NCBI GenBank assembly: GCA_026393755.1
Contig: JAPKZO010000036.1
Location: 40,611-104,610, forward strand
From: Acidobacteriota bacterium
Lineage (GTDB): Bacteria > Acidobacteriota > Vicinamibacteria > Vicinamibacterales > JAKQTR01
DNA length: 64,000 nucleotides
Direction of reading: 5' to 3'
The position numbers and the translations under genes are program-made. Numbering within the stretch: the stretch's first letter is position 1; each line of letters opens with the position of its first letter. Positions 45,526-54,737 of the stretch are shown piece after piece. Below the pieces are notes generated by a model. The model had not been told where the DNA came from. It searched no databases and was given only the letters and a program-made list of their open reading frames with translations.

Positions 45526-46704
45526 ATGAAACGCACAGGCTTCGTAGCACTCGGGTTGGTCCTCAGTGTCGGGTTGGGCGCATACGCCATGCACAGCCCG
45601 ATTCGTCCTGCCAGGTTCCTGACGGTTCGTGTCACGGCGGGAGACGTCTCCCGGAAAGTGCTCGCGACGGGCACCCTCGACGCTCTCGAGACCGTCACGG
45701 TCGGCAGCCAGCTTTCAGGCATCATCAGCGAGCTTGACGCCGACTACAACAGCGTCGTCCACAAAGGACAGGTGCTGGCCCGCCTTGATTCGACTCTCGC
45801 GAACGCCCAGGTGGACGAAGCTCGTTCGAAAGTCGCGGAAGCGCAGGACGCCGTTGAGGGCGCTCAGGTTGCCGTTGACGATGCCAGGGTGAAGCTTGGC
45901 GAGCAGGAGGCGCTGGCGAAGAAGGACCTGATCACAGAGTCTGACCTCGAAGACGCCCAGGTGGCTTACAAGCAGGCGCTGGCAGACCTGAACTCGCAGC
46001 AGGCCGCGGTGGTTGAATCGAAGGCCGAACTGGACCAGGCGCTCGTGGACGTCGCCAACTCAACCATCACATCGCCCATCGATGGCATCGTCGTTGCCCG
46101 CGATGTTGATGCCGGGCAGACCGTGGCGGCCAGGCTGGACGCGCCGACGCTGTTCGAAATCGCCGCAGACCTGACGCGCATGCAACTCGAGGCGACGATC
46201 GACGAATCCGATGTCGGGGTGCTCAAGGCGGGGCAGGGCGTCACATTCACCGTGGGAGCCTACCCGGAGCGCACGTTCACGGGTGTGGTTACGCAGGTTC
46301 GCCTCGGGCCAGACAGCGACAAGACGGCCCCGGGGGCGGTCACCTACACGGCCGTCGTGAACGTGGCCAACCCGGACCTCTCCCTGCGCCCGGGCATGAC
46401 GGCGACGTTGATCATCGAGACGGCTCGCCACCCGAACGTGTTGCGCGTGACCCGAACCGCGCTCGAGTGGCAGCCGACACTCGCGCTGTTCAAGCAGATG
46501 AAGACGGCCCTGCCCCCGGAGTACGCGGACGCGGTCCGCGTGCGGGCGAGCACCGAGCCGGGATCGAGCGGTTACCTCTGGTACGAAGAGGGCTCCAACC
46601 TTCACGCGATCAAGGTTGCGACCGGGCTGGCCGACGAGCCCTTCGTCGAAGTGTCGGCGCCGGGGCTGTCTGCCGGGAAGGTCGTCATCACGGGCGCGCA
46701 ATAG
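45526..46704 (+). CDS. MacA/HlyD-type periplasmic adaptor protein
   Basis: 392 residues, GGAGG six bases upstream of the ATG. An N-terminal signal anchor (about 3-22) leads to the lipoyl-like domain (VGSQLSGIISELDADYNSVV and the DSTLANAQ half), a long alpha-helical hairpin (about 85-175), the second lipoyl half (ITSPIDGIVVARDVDAGQTV), then the beta-barrel and membrane-proximal domains. MacA normally partners with an ABC transporter MacB, which is absent; the next genes are another adaptor, an RND pump and TolC. A -10-like TATACA lies upstream. Whether it serves the RND pump or a distant ABC exporter is unknown. Confidence 0.87.
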   Translation: MKRTGFVALGLVLSVGLGAYAMHSPIRPARFLTVRVTAGDVSRKVLATGTLDALETVTVGSQLSGIISELDADYNSVVHKGQVLARLDSTLANAQVDEARSKVAEAQDAVEGAQVAVDDARVKLGEQEALAKKDLITESDLEDAQVAYKQALADLNSQQAAVVESKAELDQALVDVANSTITSPIDGIVVARDVDAGQTVAARLDAPTLFEIAADLTRMQLEATIDESDVGVLKAGQGVTFTVGAYPERTFTGVVTQVRLGPDSDKTAPGAVTYTAVVNVANPDLSLRPGMTATLIIETARHPNVLRVTRTALEWQPTLALFKQMKTALPPEYADAVRVRASTEPGSSGYLWYEEGSNLHAIKVATGLADEPFVEVSAPGLSAGKVVITGAQ

Positions 46705-46903
46705 GGGTCGGGACGAATGACCGGCAAGGTCTCGGGAGGGTGACGGAACGGCCATATCTGACTGAAATCATCTATGATGGAACTCATACGCGGCAGTTAC
46801 TACCGGACGGCCCGTGCCAGGCTCTGTGACCGCTATGCGACGTGCAGGCGGCACGTGGCTGAGTCGTGAGCGGGGCCGCGCCAGCGACAATCGGGGATTG
46901 ATA

Positions 46904-48031
46904 ATGCGCAGTTCCAGCACTCTTCGGGTGGATCTTTGTGCCAGGCTGTTCCCTGGCATTCGTCTCTGTGCGGCTGTCCTGCTCGCCGCATCAGTCACCG
47001 CGGTCGCCGCCTGCGGCGCGGGCCGCGGGGCGCCGGCACCGCAGCAGATGCCCGCCACGCTCGTGCAGGTTGCGCCGGTGCAATCGACCTCGATAGACGA
47101 GGCCTCGACCTACGTGGCGACGATCCAGTCGTTGTCGTCGACGAGCATCAAGCCTGAAGTGAGCGGGGAGGTCACCAGGATTCTCGTCAGGTCGGGCGAT
47201 CGGGTCGGCCCCGGGACGCCGTTGTTCGAGATTGATCCGAGCCGTCAGCAGGCGAGCGTGACGAGCCAGGATGCGGCCCGCGCCGCGCAGGACGCGGCCG
47301 TCATCTTCGCGGGGCAGCAGCTCGACCGCGCGAAGACGCTGCTTGCCGCGGGCGCGTCGAGCCAGCAGGAACTGGATCAGGCGCAGGCCAACTACGACGC
47401 GGCGCTGGCTCAGCTGTCGTCGCTGAAGGCGCGGTTGCAGCAGGAGCGCGTCACGCTCAAGTACTACGAGGTGGATGCGCCCGCGGCCGGCACGGTGGGC
47501 GATGTCCCGATTCGCGTCGGGATGCACGTCACGTCCGACACGGTGTTGACGACCATCGACCTCAATCAGGCGCTCGAAGTCTACGTGCCGGTGGCGCTCG
47601 ATCGGAGCCGCGACCTCAAACTGGGACTGCCGGTCCAGGTGCTCGACAGCCAGGGCGCGCTGCTCGCGTCGGCGCGGGTGACATTCATTTCGACGCGCGT
47701 CGACGATCAGACGCAGTCGATCCTCGTCAAGGCGCGGCTCGCCGGCGACGGGCGACTGCGGTCATCGCAGCTCGTCAGAGCGCGCATCGTCTGGCGGCAG
47801 GTGGAGGCGCTGGCGATTCCGGTGTTGTCGGTGGTGCGGATCAACGGCCAGCCGTTCGTGTTCGTGGCGCAGGAGAAGAACGGCCGCCTGGTGGCGAGCC
47901 AGCGACAGGTGCAGCTCGCACAGACCGTCGACAACAACGTCGTGGTGACGAGCGGCCTCGCGCCGGGCGACCGCATTGTCGTATCCGGCGTGCAGAAACT
48001 CGACAACGGCGTGCCCATCCGAACCTCGTAG
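46904..48031 (+). CDS. RND efflux adaptor (AcrA/MexA family) lipoprotein
   Basis: 375 residues from the ATG at 46904. The signal ends in VAAC, a lipobox, so the protein is probably tethered to the inner membrane. The membrane-fusion layout is: strand ASTYVATIQSLSSTSIKPEV, GEVTRILVRSGDRVGPGTPL lipoyl half, helical hairpin (LAAGASSQQELDQAQ), APAAGTVGDVPIRVG second half, then barrel and C-terminal domains (VSGVQKLDNGVPI). It connects an RND pump to TolC. A second adaptor upstream could form a mixed complex. It is 48 bp before the pump gene. Confidence 0.9.
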   Translation: MRSSSTLRVDLCARLFPGIRLCAAVLLAASVTAVAACGAGRGAPAPQQMPATLVQVAPVQSTSIDEASTYVATIQSLSSTSIKPEVSGEVTRILVRSGDRVGPGTPLFEIDPSRQQASVTSQDAARAAQDAAVIFAGQQLDRAKTLLAAGASSQQELDQAQANYDAALAQLSSLKARLQQERVTLKYYEVDAPAAGTVGDVPIRVGMHVTSDTVLTTIDLNQALEVYVPVALDRSRDLKLGLPVQVLDSQGALLASARVTFISTRVDDQTQSILVKARLAGDGRLRSSQLVRARIVWRQVEALAIPVLSVVRINGQPFVFVAQEKNGRLVASQRQVQLAQTVDNNVVVTSGLAPGDRIVVSGVQKLDNGVPIRTS

Positions 48032-48079
48032 CGTCGCGGCTTGACGCCAGGCGTCTGGCCATTCCCGGGACTCCAAGAC

Positions 48080-51000
48080 ATGTTTGTCGATCTGTTTATC
48101 AAGCGTCCGATCCTCGCGAGCGTCATGGCCGTCGTGATCGTGCTCGCCGGCGCGATCTGCATCCCGCTGCTGCCCATCGCGCAGTTTCCCCAACTGGCGG
48201 CCCCGCAGGTCATCGTCAGCAGCTTCTACACAGGCGCCAACGCGGCGACCGTCGAAACGGCGGTGACGCAGCCGCTCGAGCAGGCCATCAACGGCGTGCA
48301 GGGCATGACCTACATGTCGTCGAACAGCGGCAACGACGGAACCAGCGCGATTACGGTGACCTTTGACGTGACGCGCGATCCGGATCTGGCGGCGGTGGAC
48401 GTGCAGAACCGCGTCAACCAGGCGGCGGGCCGGCTGCCGAACGAGGTCAAGACCGTCGGGATCACCGTAAGCAAGGCGTCGAGCGGCTTTGTCTGGGCCG
48501 CGGCGGTGTACGCCGAGCATGGTGAGTACGACCCGCTCTTCCTGAGCAACTATCTGGATGTGTACGTCCGCGACGCCCTGAAGCGGATCGACGGCGTGGC
48601 CGACGTCACCATCTTCGGCGAGCGGAAATACTCGATGCGCCTCTGGCTGGATCCGGATCGGCTGGCCAGCCGGAACCTCACCGCGGCGGATGTCATCAAC
48701 GCCCTCCGCGATCAGAACGTGCAGGTGGCGGCCGGACAAGTCGGGCAACCGCCTGTGGCCGGCAAGCAGAGCTTCCAGGTCAGCGTGCGCGCCGTGGGGC
48801 GCATGTCGGAGCCGGCGGAGTTCGACAACATCATCCTCAAGCGCGGCGACGGCGGGGATCTGGTCAGGCTGAAGGACGTCGGCCGCTCCGAGTTGGGCGC
48901 CGAGTCGTACAGCTCGGACCTCCGCTTCAACGGCCGGAGCGCCGTCGGGATTGCCGTCAGCCAGTTGCCGACCGCCAACGCCCTCGCCGTCTATCAGGCG
49001 ACCACTGCCGAACTGGAACGGTTGTCGAAGCGGTTTCCGCCTGGCATGCAGCACGAGCTTGCCTTCGACAACACCATCGTCGTGTCCGAGTCGATTAAGG
49101 AAGTTCTGATCACGCTGCTGGAGGCGATTGGCCTGGTCGTGCTCGTGATGTTCGTGTTCCTGCAGGACTGGCGGAGCACGATCATTCCCGCGCTGACCAT
49201 CCCGGTCTCGCTCGTCGGCACGTTTGCCTTTGTGCGGCTCTTTGGATTCTCGATCAACACGCTCACCCTGTTCGGCATCACGCTCGCCACGGGCCTCGTC
49301 GTCGATGACGCGATCGTCGTCGTCGAGAACGTGCAGCGGCACCTGCACGAGTACGGGAAGACGGCGCGCGCGGCGGCCTCGGAAGCGATGGCCGAGGTCG
49401 TCGGCCCCGTCATCGCGACGGCGCTCGTGCTCGGCGCGGTGTTCGTGCCGGTGGCGCTCTTTCCCGGCACGACCGGCCGCCTCTACCAGCAGTTTGCGTT
49501 GACGATCGCGTGCTCGGTGGCGATCTCGGCGTTCAACGCACTCACGCTGACGCCGGCGCTTTCAGCGCTTCTGCTCAGGAGCGAGAGGGCGCCCGGTCGA
49601 TTCTGGCGCCCGGTCAACTGGGTGATTGACGGCGGCACCCGGGCATTCGTATCGCTGCTCAACGTCCTGGTCAGAAGGAAGACTCCCGTTGTCGCGGTGT
49701 TTCTGGCCGGGCTCGTGGCGACCTGGTTCGTGTGGACGAGAATCCCCACCGGGTTCGTGCCTGATGAGGATCCCGGAAGCTTCATGGTGACGGTGCAGGG
49801 GCCGAGCGGCGCGTCGCTCGGCTACACGGACGCCATCACGGAGCAGGCCTACCGCATCCTGGCCCAGCAGAAGGACGAAGTGAGCGCGGTCTTCGTCGTC
49901 AACGGGTACAGCTTTCTTGGCAGTGGTTCCAACAAGGCCATGATGTTCGTCCGGCTGCGCCCGTTTGACGAGCGCCCTGGCGAAGAGCATTCGGCGATGG
50001 CCGTGATTCAGCGGCTCTACCGGCCGTTCAGCGCCATCACCGGCGCGGTGGTGCTGCCGTTTCTCCCGCCGCCCATTCAGGGGCTCGGGCGATTCGGCGG
50101 GTTTCAATTCGAGGTGCTCGACCAAAGCGGCGGCGATATCGAGAGACTCGCGACCGCGACGAACGCCGTGGTTGCCCAAGGCAACAGCACGCCGGGCCTG
50201 ACGGGGCTCTTTTCCGGCTTCACGGCCAACGACCCGCAACTCGTCGTGACCGTCGATCGTGAAGCCCTGCAGGCGCTGGGCCTCAAGTTCGGAGACGTGG
50301 CCTCGACGCTGCAGACGCTGATGGGCGCGAACTACGTCAACGATTTCGACTACAACAGCCGTTCGTACCGCGTCTACGTCCAGGCGGACCAGGACTTCCG
50401 CCGCCGGCCCGAAGACATCGGCCGGTACTACCTGCGGACGCCGGCCGGGAAGATGGTGCGGATGGATTCGGTCGTGACGATCACCAATACAACCGCGCCG
50501 CAGGTCATCTCCCACTTCAATCTGTTCCGCTCGACCGAGATCAACGGCCGCGCGGCGCCAGGATTCAGCTCGGGCCAGGCATTGCAGGCGATGGACGCGC
50601 TGGCCAGGCGCAGTCTGCCGCTCGGCATGAGTTACGACTGGGCGGGGCTGTCGCGAGAAGAACTCCAGTCGGGCGGTCAGGCGGTTGCCATCTTCGGCCT
50701 GGGTCTATTGCTGGTGTACCTCACGCTGGCCGGCCAGTACGAGAGCCTGGTGCTGCCTTTCATCATTCTGCTGTCCGTGCCCCTGGCGGTGCTCGGTGCG
50801 CTTGGCGCCCAGTGGGCGCGCGGGCTCATCAATGATGTCTACTGCCAGATCGGTCTCGTGATGCTCATCGGGTTGTCGGCCAAGAACGGCATCCTGATCG
50901 TCGAGTTCGCCGAGCAGTTACGGCGGCGCGGGATGGGCATCATAGATGCGGCCGTCGAGGCCGCGCGGATTCGCCTGCGGCCGATCCTGATGACGTCGTT

Positions 51001-51223
51001 CGCGTTCATCCTCGGCGTCATGCCCCTGGTGTTCGCGCACGGCGCCGGCCGGGCGTCGAGGCATTCGGTCGGCACGTCGGTCGCCGGCGGCATGCTCCTC
51101 TCGACGCTGATGAACGTGATCATCATTCCCGTACTTTACGTGGCCGTGAGAAGCGTCGGAGCGTCAAGAGAAGAGCGTCTCGGCCTGAAGAAGCGCGGCG
51201 TCCCGGAGAACGTCCATGAGTAG
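48080..51223 (+). CDS. RND efflux pump, HAE1 family (AcrB/MexB-like)
   Basis: 1047 residues, the usual length. The start at 48080 opens with MFVDLFIKRPILASVMAVVI, the normal first helix of HAE1 pumps. The proton-relay Asp pair is D409-D410 (VVDDAIVVVEN, TM4) and the matching Lys is K935 (GLSAKNGILIVEF, TM10). Two large periplasmic loops show the pore and docking domains. It exports hydrophobic drugs and other compounds in exchange for protons, with the adaptor and TolC encoded on both sides. The stop overlaps the tolC start by 8 bp. Confidence 0.93.
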   Translation: MFVDLFIKRPILASVMAVVIVLAGAICIPLLPIAQFPQLAAPQVIVSSFYTGANAATVETAVTQPLEQAINGVQGMTYMSSNSGNDGTSAITVTFDVTRDPDLAAVDVQNRVNQAAGRLPNEVKTVGITVSKASSGFVWAAAVYAEHGEYDPLFLSNYLDVYVRDALKRIDGVADVTIFGERKYSMRLWLDPDRLASRNLTAADVINALRDQNVQVAAGQVGQPPVAGKQSFQVSVRAVGRMSEPAEFDNIILKRGDGGDLVRLKDVGRSELGAESYSSDLRFNGRSAVGIAVSQLPTANALAVYQATTAELERLSKRFPPGMQHELAFDNTIVVSESIKEVLITLLEAIGLVVLVMFVFLQDWRSTIIPALTIPVSLVGTFAFVRLFGFSINTLTLFGITLATGLVVDDAIVVVENVQRHLHEYGKTARAAASEAMAEVVGPVIATALVLGAVFVPVALFPGTTGRLYQQFALTIACSVAISAFNALTLTPALSALLLRSERAPGRFWRPVNWVIDGGTRAFVSLLNVLVRRKTPVVAVFLAGLVATWFVWTRIPTGFVPDEDPGSFMVTVQGPSGASLGYTDAITEQAYRILAQQKDEVSAVFVVNGYSFLGSGSNKAMMFVRLRPFDERPGEEHSAMAVIQRLYRPFSAITGAVVLPFLPPPIQGLGRFGGFQFEVLDQSGGDIERLATATNAVVAQGNSTPGLTGLFSGFTANDPQLVVTVDREALQALGLKFGDVASTLQTLMGANYVNDFDYNSRSYRVYVQADQDFRRRPEDIGRYYLRTPAGKMVRMDSVVTITNTTAPQVISHFNLFRSTEINGRAAPGFSSGQALQAMDALARRSLPLGMSYDWAGLSREELQSGGQAVAIFGLGLLLVYLTLAGQYESLVLPFIILLSVPLAVLGALGAQWARGLINDVYCQIGLVMLIGLSAKNGILIVEFAEQLRRRGMGIIDAAVEAARIRLRPILMTSFAFILGVMPLVFAHGAGRASRHSVGTSVAGGMLLSTLMNVIIIPVLYVAVRSVGASREERLGLKKRGVPENVHE

Positions 51224-52502
51224 ACCACTGCTCGCCCTTGCGCTGGCTGGCGCCTTGCTGATCGCGCCCACCCTCCGCGCGGAAGGCGGCCAGGAAGCCG
51301 TGCCGGCGCCGATGAGCTTCAAGGACGCCGTCGCCCGCGCGGTCGGACGCAATCCTTCGGCCCAGGCCGCGGCGGCGGAAATCCTGAGAGCTGACGCGCT
51401 GCTCGGTCAGGTCCGTGCCGGGGCGCTGCCGCAGGTGTCGGCCGGCGTGACGACAACCACGCTCAACGACGCCCGATTGTTTGGAACCACGGTGGCAACG
51501 CCGCAGAATCAACTCGCGGCGGCGGTGACGGTGTCGGCACCGCTCTATGCTCCGGTGCAGTGGGCCCTGCGTGTGCAGTTGATGGACAACAAACAGGTCA
51601 CCGAACTGGGGGCGGCAGACGTTCGCCGGCAGGTCGCGGTGGCGACTGCCCAGGCCTACTTGACGGTTCTCGCGTTGGAGCGCGTGCTCGACGCCAACCA
51701 ACGGGCGAGGGACACCGCCCAGGCGCACTACGAGTTTGCCCGCCAGCGGCGCGAAAGTGGCGCGGGCAGCCGGCTCAACGAATTGCGCGCACAGCAGTCG
51801 GTATCAGCCGATGACGTGCTGGTCGAATCGGCACGCGCGGGTCTGTACCGAGCCCAGGAAGCCCTCGGTGTGCTCGTGGCAGACAGCGGCCCCGTGACCG
51901 CGGCCGACGAACCGCTGCTCGACGTGCCGCCGTCGCTCGGGGCTGCGATCGCCGCGATGCCGGCCGAGCGCACGGACCTGCGCCTGGCGGCGGGCCGCGA
52001 GAAGGCCGCCTCGCGTGTGGTCAGCGACAGCTGGAAGGATTGGCTGCCATCGGTGTCGGGCCTGTTCCAGCCGCAGTTTGTCACCCCGAGCACGTCGTCT
52101 CAGCCTGCCTGGAGTTGGCGCCTTCAATTCGCGGCAAGCCTGCCCGTCTTCGATGCGGGGTCGCGCCGGGAGAAGCGAGCCGAGCGCACCGTGCTCCTGA
52201 AAGAGACCCGGATTGCGTTCGAGGGACTGGTCCGTCAGGCCAGGTCGGACGAGCGCACCGCGGAAAACGCGGTCGCTCGAGCGGAGCGGGCGTGGGCCGC
52301 CGCAAAGCTCGCCGCCGAGCAGGCTCGCGAGGTGGTGGACATCGTCAACGTCTCGTTCAAGGTCGGGGCATCGACCAACATCGAAGTGATTGACGCACAG
52401 CGCGCCGCGCGAGATGCGGACACCGGCGCCGCCGTCGCGGAAGACCAACTGCGGCAGGCCCGGCTGGCCCTTCTGGTGGCGCTCGGACGCTTCCCGCAGT
52501 GA
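51216..52502 (+). CDS. TolC-family outer membrane efflux protein
   Basis: 428 residues; the ATG overlaps the RND stop by 8 bp, so translation is coupled. The signal peptide (about 1-20) is followed by two repeats of the TolC type (PF02321): FKDAVARAVGRNPSAQAAAA and the second around AAMPAERTDLRLAAGREKAA, with TVSAPLYAPVQWALRVQLMD marking the strand pair of the barrel. Three copies would form the outer-membrane channel for the RND complex. It ends before a hairpin with a T run. The total length is within the family range. Confidence 0.9.
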   Translation: MSRPLLALALAGALLIAPTLRAEGGQEAVPAPMSFKDAVARAVGRNPSAQAAAAEILRADALLGQVRAGALPQVSAGVTTTTLNDARLFGTTVATPQNQLAAAVTVSAPLYAPVQWALRVQLMDNKQVTELGAADVRRQVAVATAQAYLTVLALERVLDANQRARDTAQAHYEFARQRRESGAGSRLNELRAQQSVSADDVLVESARAGLYRAQEALGVLVADSGPVTAADEPLLDVPPSLGAAIAAMPAERTDLRLAAGREKAASRVVSDSWKDWLPSVSGLFQPQFVTPSTSSQPAWSWRLQFAASLPVFDAGSRREKRAERTVLLKETRIAFEGLVRQARSDERTAENAVARAERAWAAAKLAAEQAREVVDIVNVSFKVGASTNIEVIDAQRAARDADTGAAVAEDQLRQARLALLVALGRFPQ

Positions 52503-52523
52503 GAAGCTCGCCCCGATCCGCCA

Positions 52524-52560
52524 GACCATGCCTTTGGTTGAGGGGGCCTGGTCCCTTTTC
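52524..52560 (+). terminator. rho-independent terminator after the efflux operon
   Basis: GACCATGCC pairs imperfectly with GGCCTGGTC (52545-52553) and is followed by CCCTTTTC. It lies between the stop of the tolC-like gene (52502) and the convergent VWFA gene stop (52572). Confidence 0.55.
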
Positions 52561-52571
52561 TCACGTCAGTC

Positions 52572-54719
52572 TCACTTCCGGATGTAGAGGGCCATGCGCG
52601 GGAAGGCAAATGTCCCCGCGACGTCATCGACGATGTTCACCTGGCATGTGTAGAGGCCGGGCTGCAGTTCCGACGCAGGGATGTCGAGCTGGAACGCGGC
52701 GGCCTTCCGGTCGGGAGAGGTCAGCGCCGGCACCTCGATGAGCGGCGTCTCGTACGCCTTGCGCCCGCCGCGAAAAAAGACCACGCTCGACAGGACCTTG
52801 ATGGGACGCTCACCCGGCCTCGTGGAGGCCGTGGTGCCGGCGGCCGGCGCTCCGGGCTGTCCGCTGGCCGCGGAATCCGGCACCTGCCCCGGGTCGTACA
52901 TCTCGTAGTAGAAATAGAGGTGCTGGTCGTTCGGTATGACCCGCGCCACGTTGGCGACCAGTTGCTGGCCGTTGCGGAGCAGCGGGTTCCGATCGTCCTT
53001 CTTCGATACCGCCGCCAGGCTCGACCCGAGGACCACGGAACTGATCTTCACCGGGCTCTTGTCGAGGTCCGGAACCACCAGCGATGTCTCGAACGATCCC
53101 ATCGTGCCGCCCTGGTTCTCGCGGATCACGACCTTCAACCGGTACGTGCCTGGCGGCAACTCGAAGCTGGTCGCGTACTGGACGGCCTTGCGCTGCGTGT
53201 TCTCAGCCGATGCCAGCGCCAGGTTGACGGTGTCGCGGATGCGGGCGACGGGGAACTGCCGCGAGTCGACCAGCACGCCCAGCACATCGAGCGTGGCCTT
53301 GGTCTTGTCGCCGGATTTGGTGAACGGCACGCGCGAGCCAGGAACGACGAGCCACACGGGCACGTAGTAGTGATTGCCCTTGAGCCGGAAGTAGCCCGAC
53401 GCGGCATAGACCGGCAGGTCGGTGACCGACAAATCGGAGGCGAGCTGCTCCATCAGCAACTGCTCACGGTCGTCCTTGCTCGAATGCGTAAAGTCGCGCG
53501 CCGCATAGTATCCAACGCGGTACTCGAGCCTCAGGTCGGTCCTCTTCAACTGGATCCGCATGCGGCGGAACCGGCCGTCCCGCGCCAGGTTGGTGCTGCT
53601 GTAGCCGAGGACATAGTAGGCCGCCGTATCGGCTATCACGCGATCGAACACGCCGCCGAAGTCGTTGCGATCGAAGAAGGCGCGGCCGCCCGTATCCTGA
53701 GAGAGCGACGACAGCGCATCCTGCGACGCGCTCATCGAATCGAAGGCCCTGGCGACGCCTCGCCCGCTGAAAGCAGACACGCCCCGCGTGCTGGCCTGGC
53801 TGGCCGCTCCGCCTGGCACCACGGCCTGCAGCCCCCGCATGTCGGCCGAGTAGATCGACAGATTCGTGCGGACAGCCCGGTCAATCACGCCGCGCATCGC
53901 CACGCGGTTGTCCATGCCGGTCTGGTTCATGCCGCTGCTGAAGTAGACCAGCGACTTCTTCTGCTGAACGCCTGAGAGCGCATCGATCATCGACCGCAGC
54001 GCCTGGAGGCGCCGGTCGGTGTTGAACATGTTGAATTCGGTGTCGTCGGCGACGAACGCGCCGTTGGTATCGTCGACAGTCGCCTCCGGATCGGCGGCGA
54101 TCATCTCCTCGAACCCCAGGCCCTCGATGCCATTGAGCCGGTCGATGGCGTTGAGCAGGACGTTCTTGTCCGAGGTGAAGTCCTGCGCGACATCGAGCGA
54201 CGAGGCGTACGTGACGATCGCCACGGTGTCGGCCTGACCGACCTTCGTGTTCACATAGTCCCGCGCGGCGTCGAGCGCCCGCTGCGTTTCCTCGACCTGC
54301 ATGGAGCTGAGGTCGAACATCAGCACGACCAGCCGCCGGTCGTGCATGTTGACCACCGGGCGCCCGACAAGCGGCGCCGGGAGCGGCTTGCCGACCCCAC
54401 CGAGAATCGTCGGAATCGCCGATGGCGGCGCGGGGTTATCGGCCGCGTCCACCTCTTCGAAATCGAACGTGTCGATGGTCTGTGGCTTGCCATCCTCGAG
54501 CACCGTGAAATCCTCGCGCTTGAGGCCCTTCACCACATTCCCGCTCTTATCGCGCACGACGACGTTGACGGTCACCAGGTCGACACCGGCCCGGAACACG
54601 GCCAGCGGCTTCTGGGGCGGGGGGGGCTGTCCCGGCGCCGCGACGATCGTCGCCGCGCAGACAGCCGTGGCGGCGAGCAGCAGGAACAACCGGATCAGAG
54701 AAGGACGCCGCGATCGCAT
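52572..54719 (-). CDS. VWFA-related acidobacterial exported protein
   Basis: 715 residues with a signal peptide (about 1-28). Start at 54719 with GGAGT seven bases upstream. The first part (FRAGVDLVTVNVVVRDKSGN) is the hallmark of the acidobacterial VWFA-related domain, followed by a VWA-like fold: LMFDLSSMQVEETQRAL is the MIDAS region (D-x-S-x-S is incomplete, D-L-S-S-M), then YFSSGMNQTG. C-terminal beta-rich segments (about 420-700) resemble Ig-like modules. The protein likely acts at the cell surface with the receptor encoded 18 bp upstream, and the two are probably one operon. The ligand is unknown. Confidence 0.87.
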   Translation of the reverse strand: MRSRRPSLIRLFLLLAATAVCAATIVAAPGQPPPPQKPLAVFRAGVDLVTVNVVVRDKSGNVVKGLKREDFTVLEDGKPQTIDTFDFEEVDAADNPAPPSAIPTILGGVGKPLPAPLVGRPVVNMHDRRLVVLMFDLSSMQVEETQRALDAARDYVNTKVGQADTVAIVTYASSLDVAQDFTSDKNVLLNAIDRLNGIEGLGFEEMIAADPEATVDDTNGAFVADDTEFNMFNTDRRLQALRSMIDALSGVQQKKSLVYFSSGMNQTGMDNRVAMRGVIDRAVRTNLSIYSADMRGLQAVVPGGAASQASTRGVSAFSGRGVARAFDSMSASQDALSSLSQDTGGRAFFDRNDFGGVFDRVIADTAAYYVLGYSSTNLARDGRFRRMRIQLKRTDLRLEYRVGYYAARDFTHSSKDDREQLLMEQLASDLSVTDLPVYAASGYFRLKGNHYYVPVWLVVPGSRVPFTKSGDKTKATLDVLGVLVDSRQFPVARIRDTVNLALASAENTQRKAVQYATSFELPPGTYRLKVVIRENQGGTMGSFETSLVVPDLDKSPVKISSVVLGSSLAAVSKKDDRNPLLRNGQQLVANVARVIPNDQHLYFYYEMYDPGQVPDSAASGQPGAPAAGTTASTRPGERPIKVLSSVVFFRGGRKAYETPLIEVPALTSPDRKAAAFQLDIPASELQPGLYTCQVNIVDDVAGTFAFPRMALYIRK

Positions 54720-54737
54720 GATGTCACTCCGTCCGGA

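Noticed and set aside
47762..49348. Long open frame antisense to the RND adaptor and pump genes
   Set aside because: Spans two real genes on the opposite strand and shows no domain.
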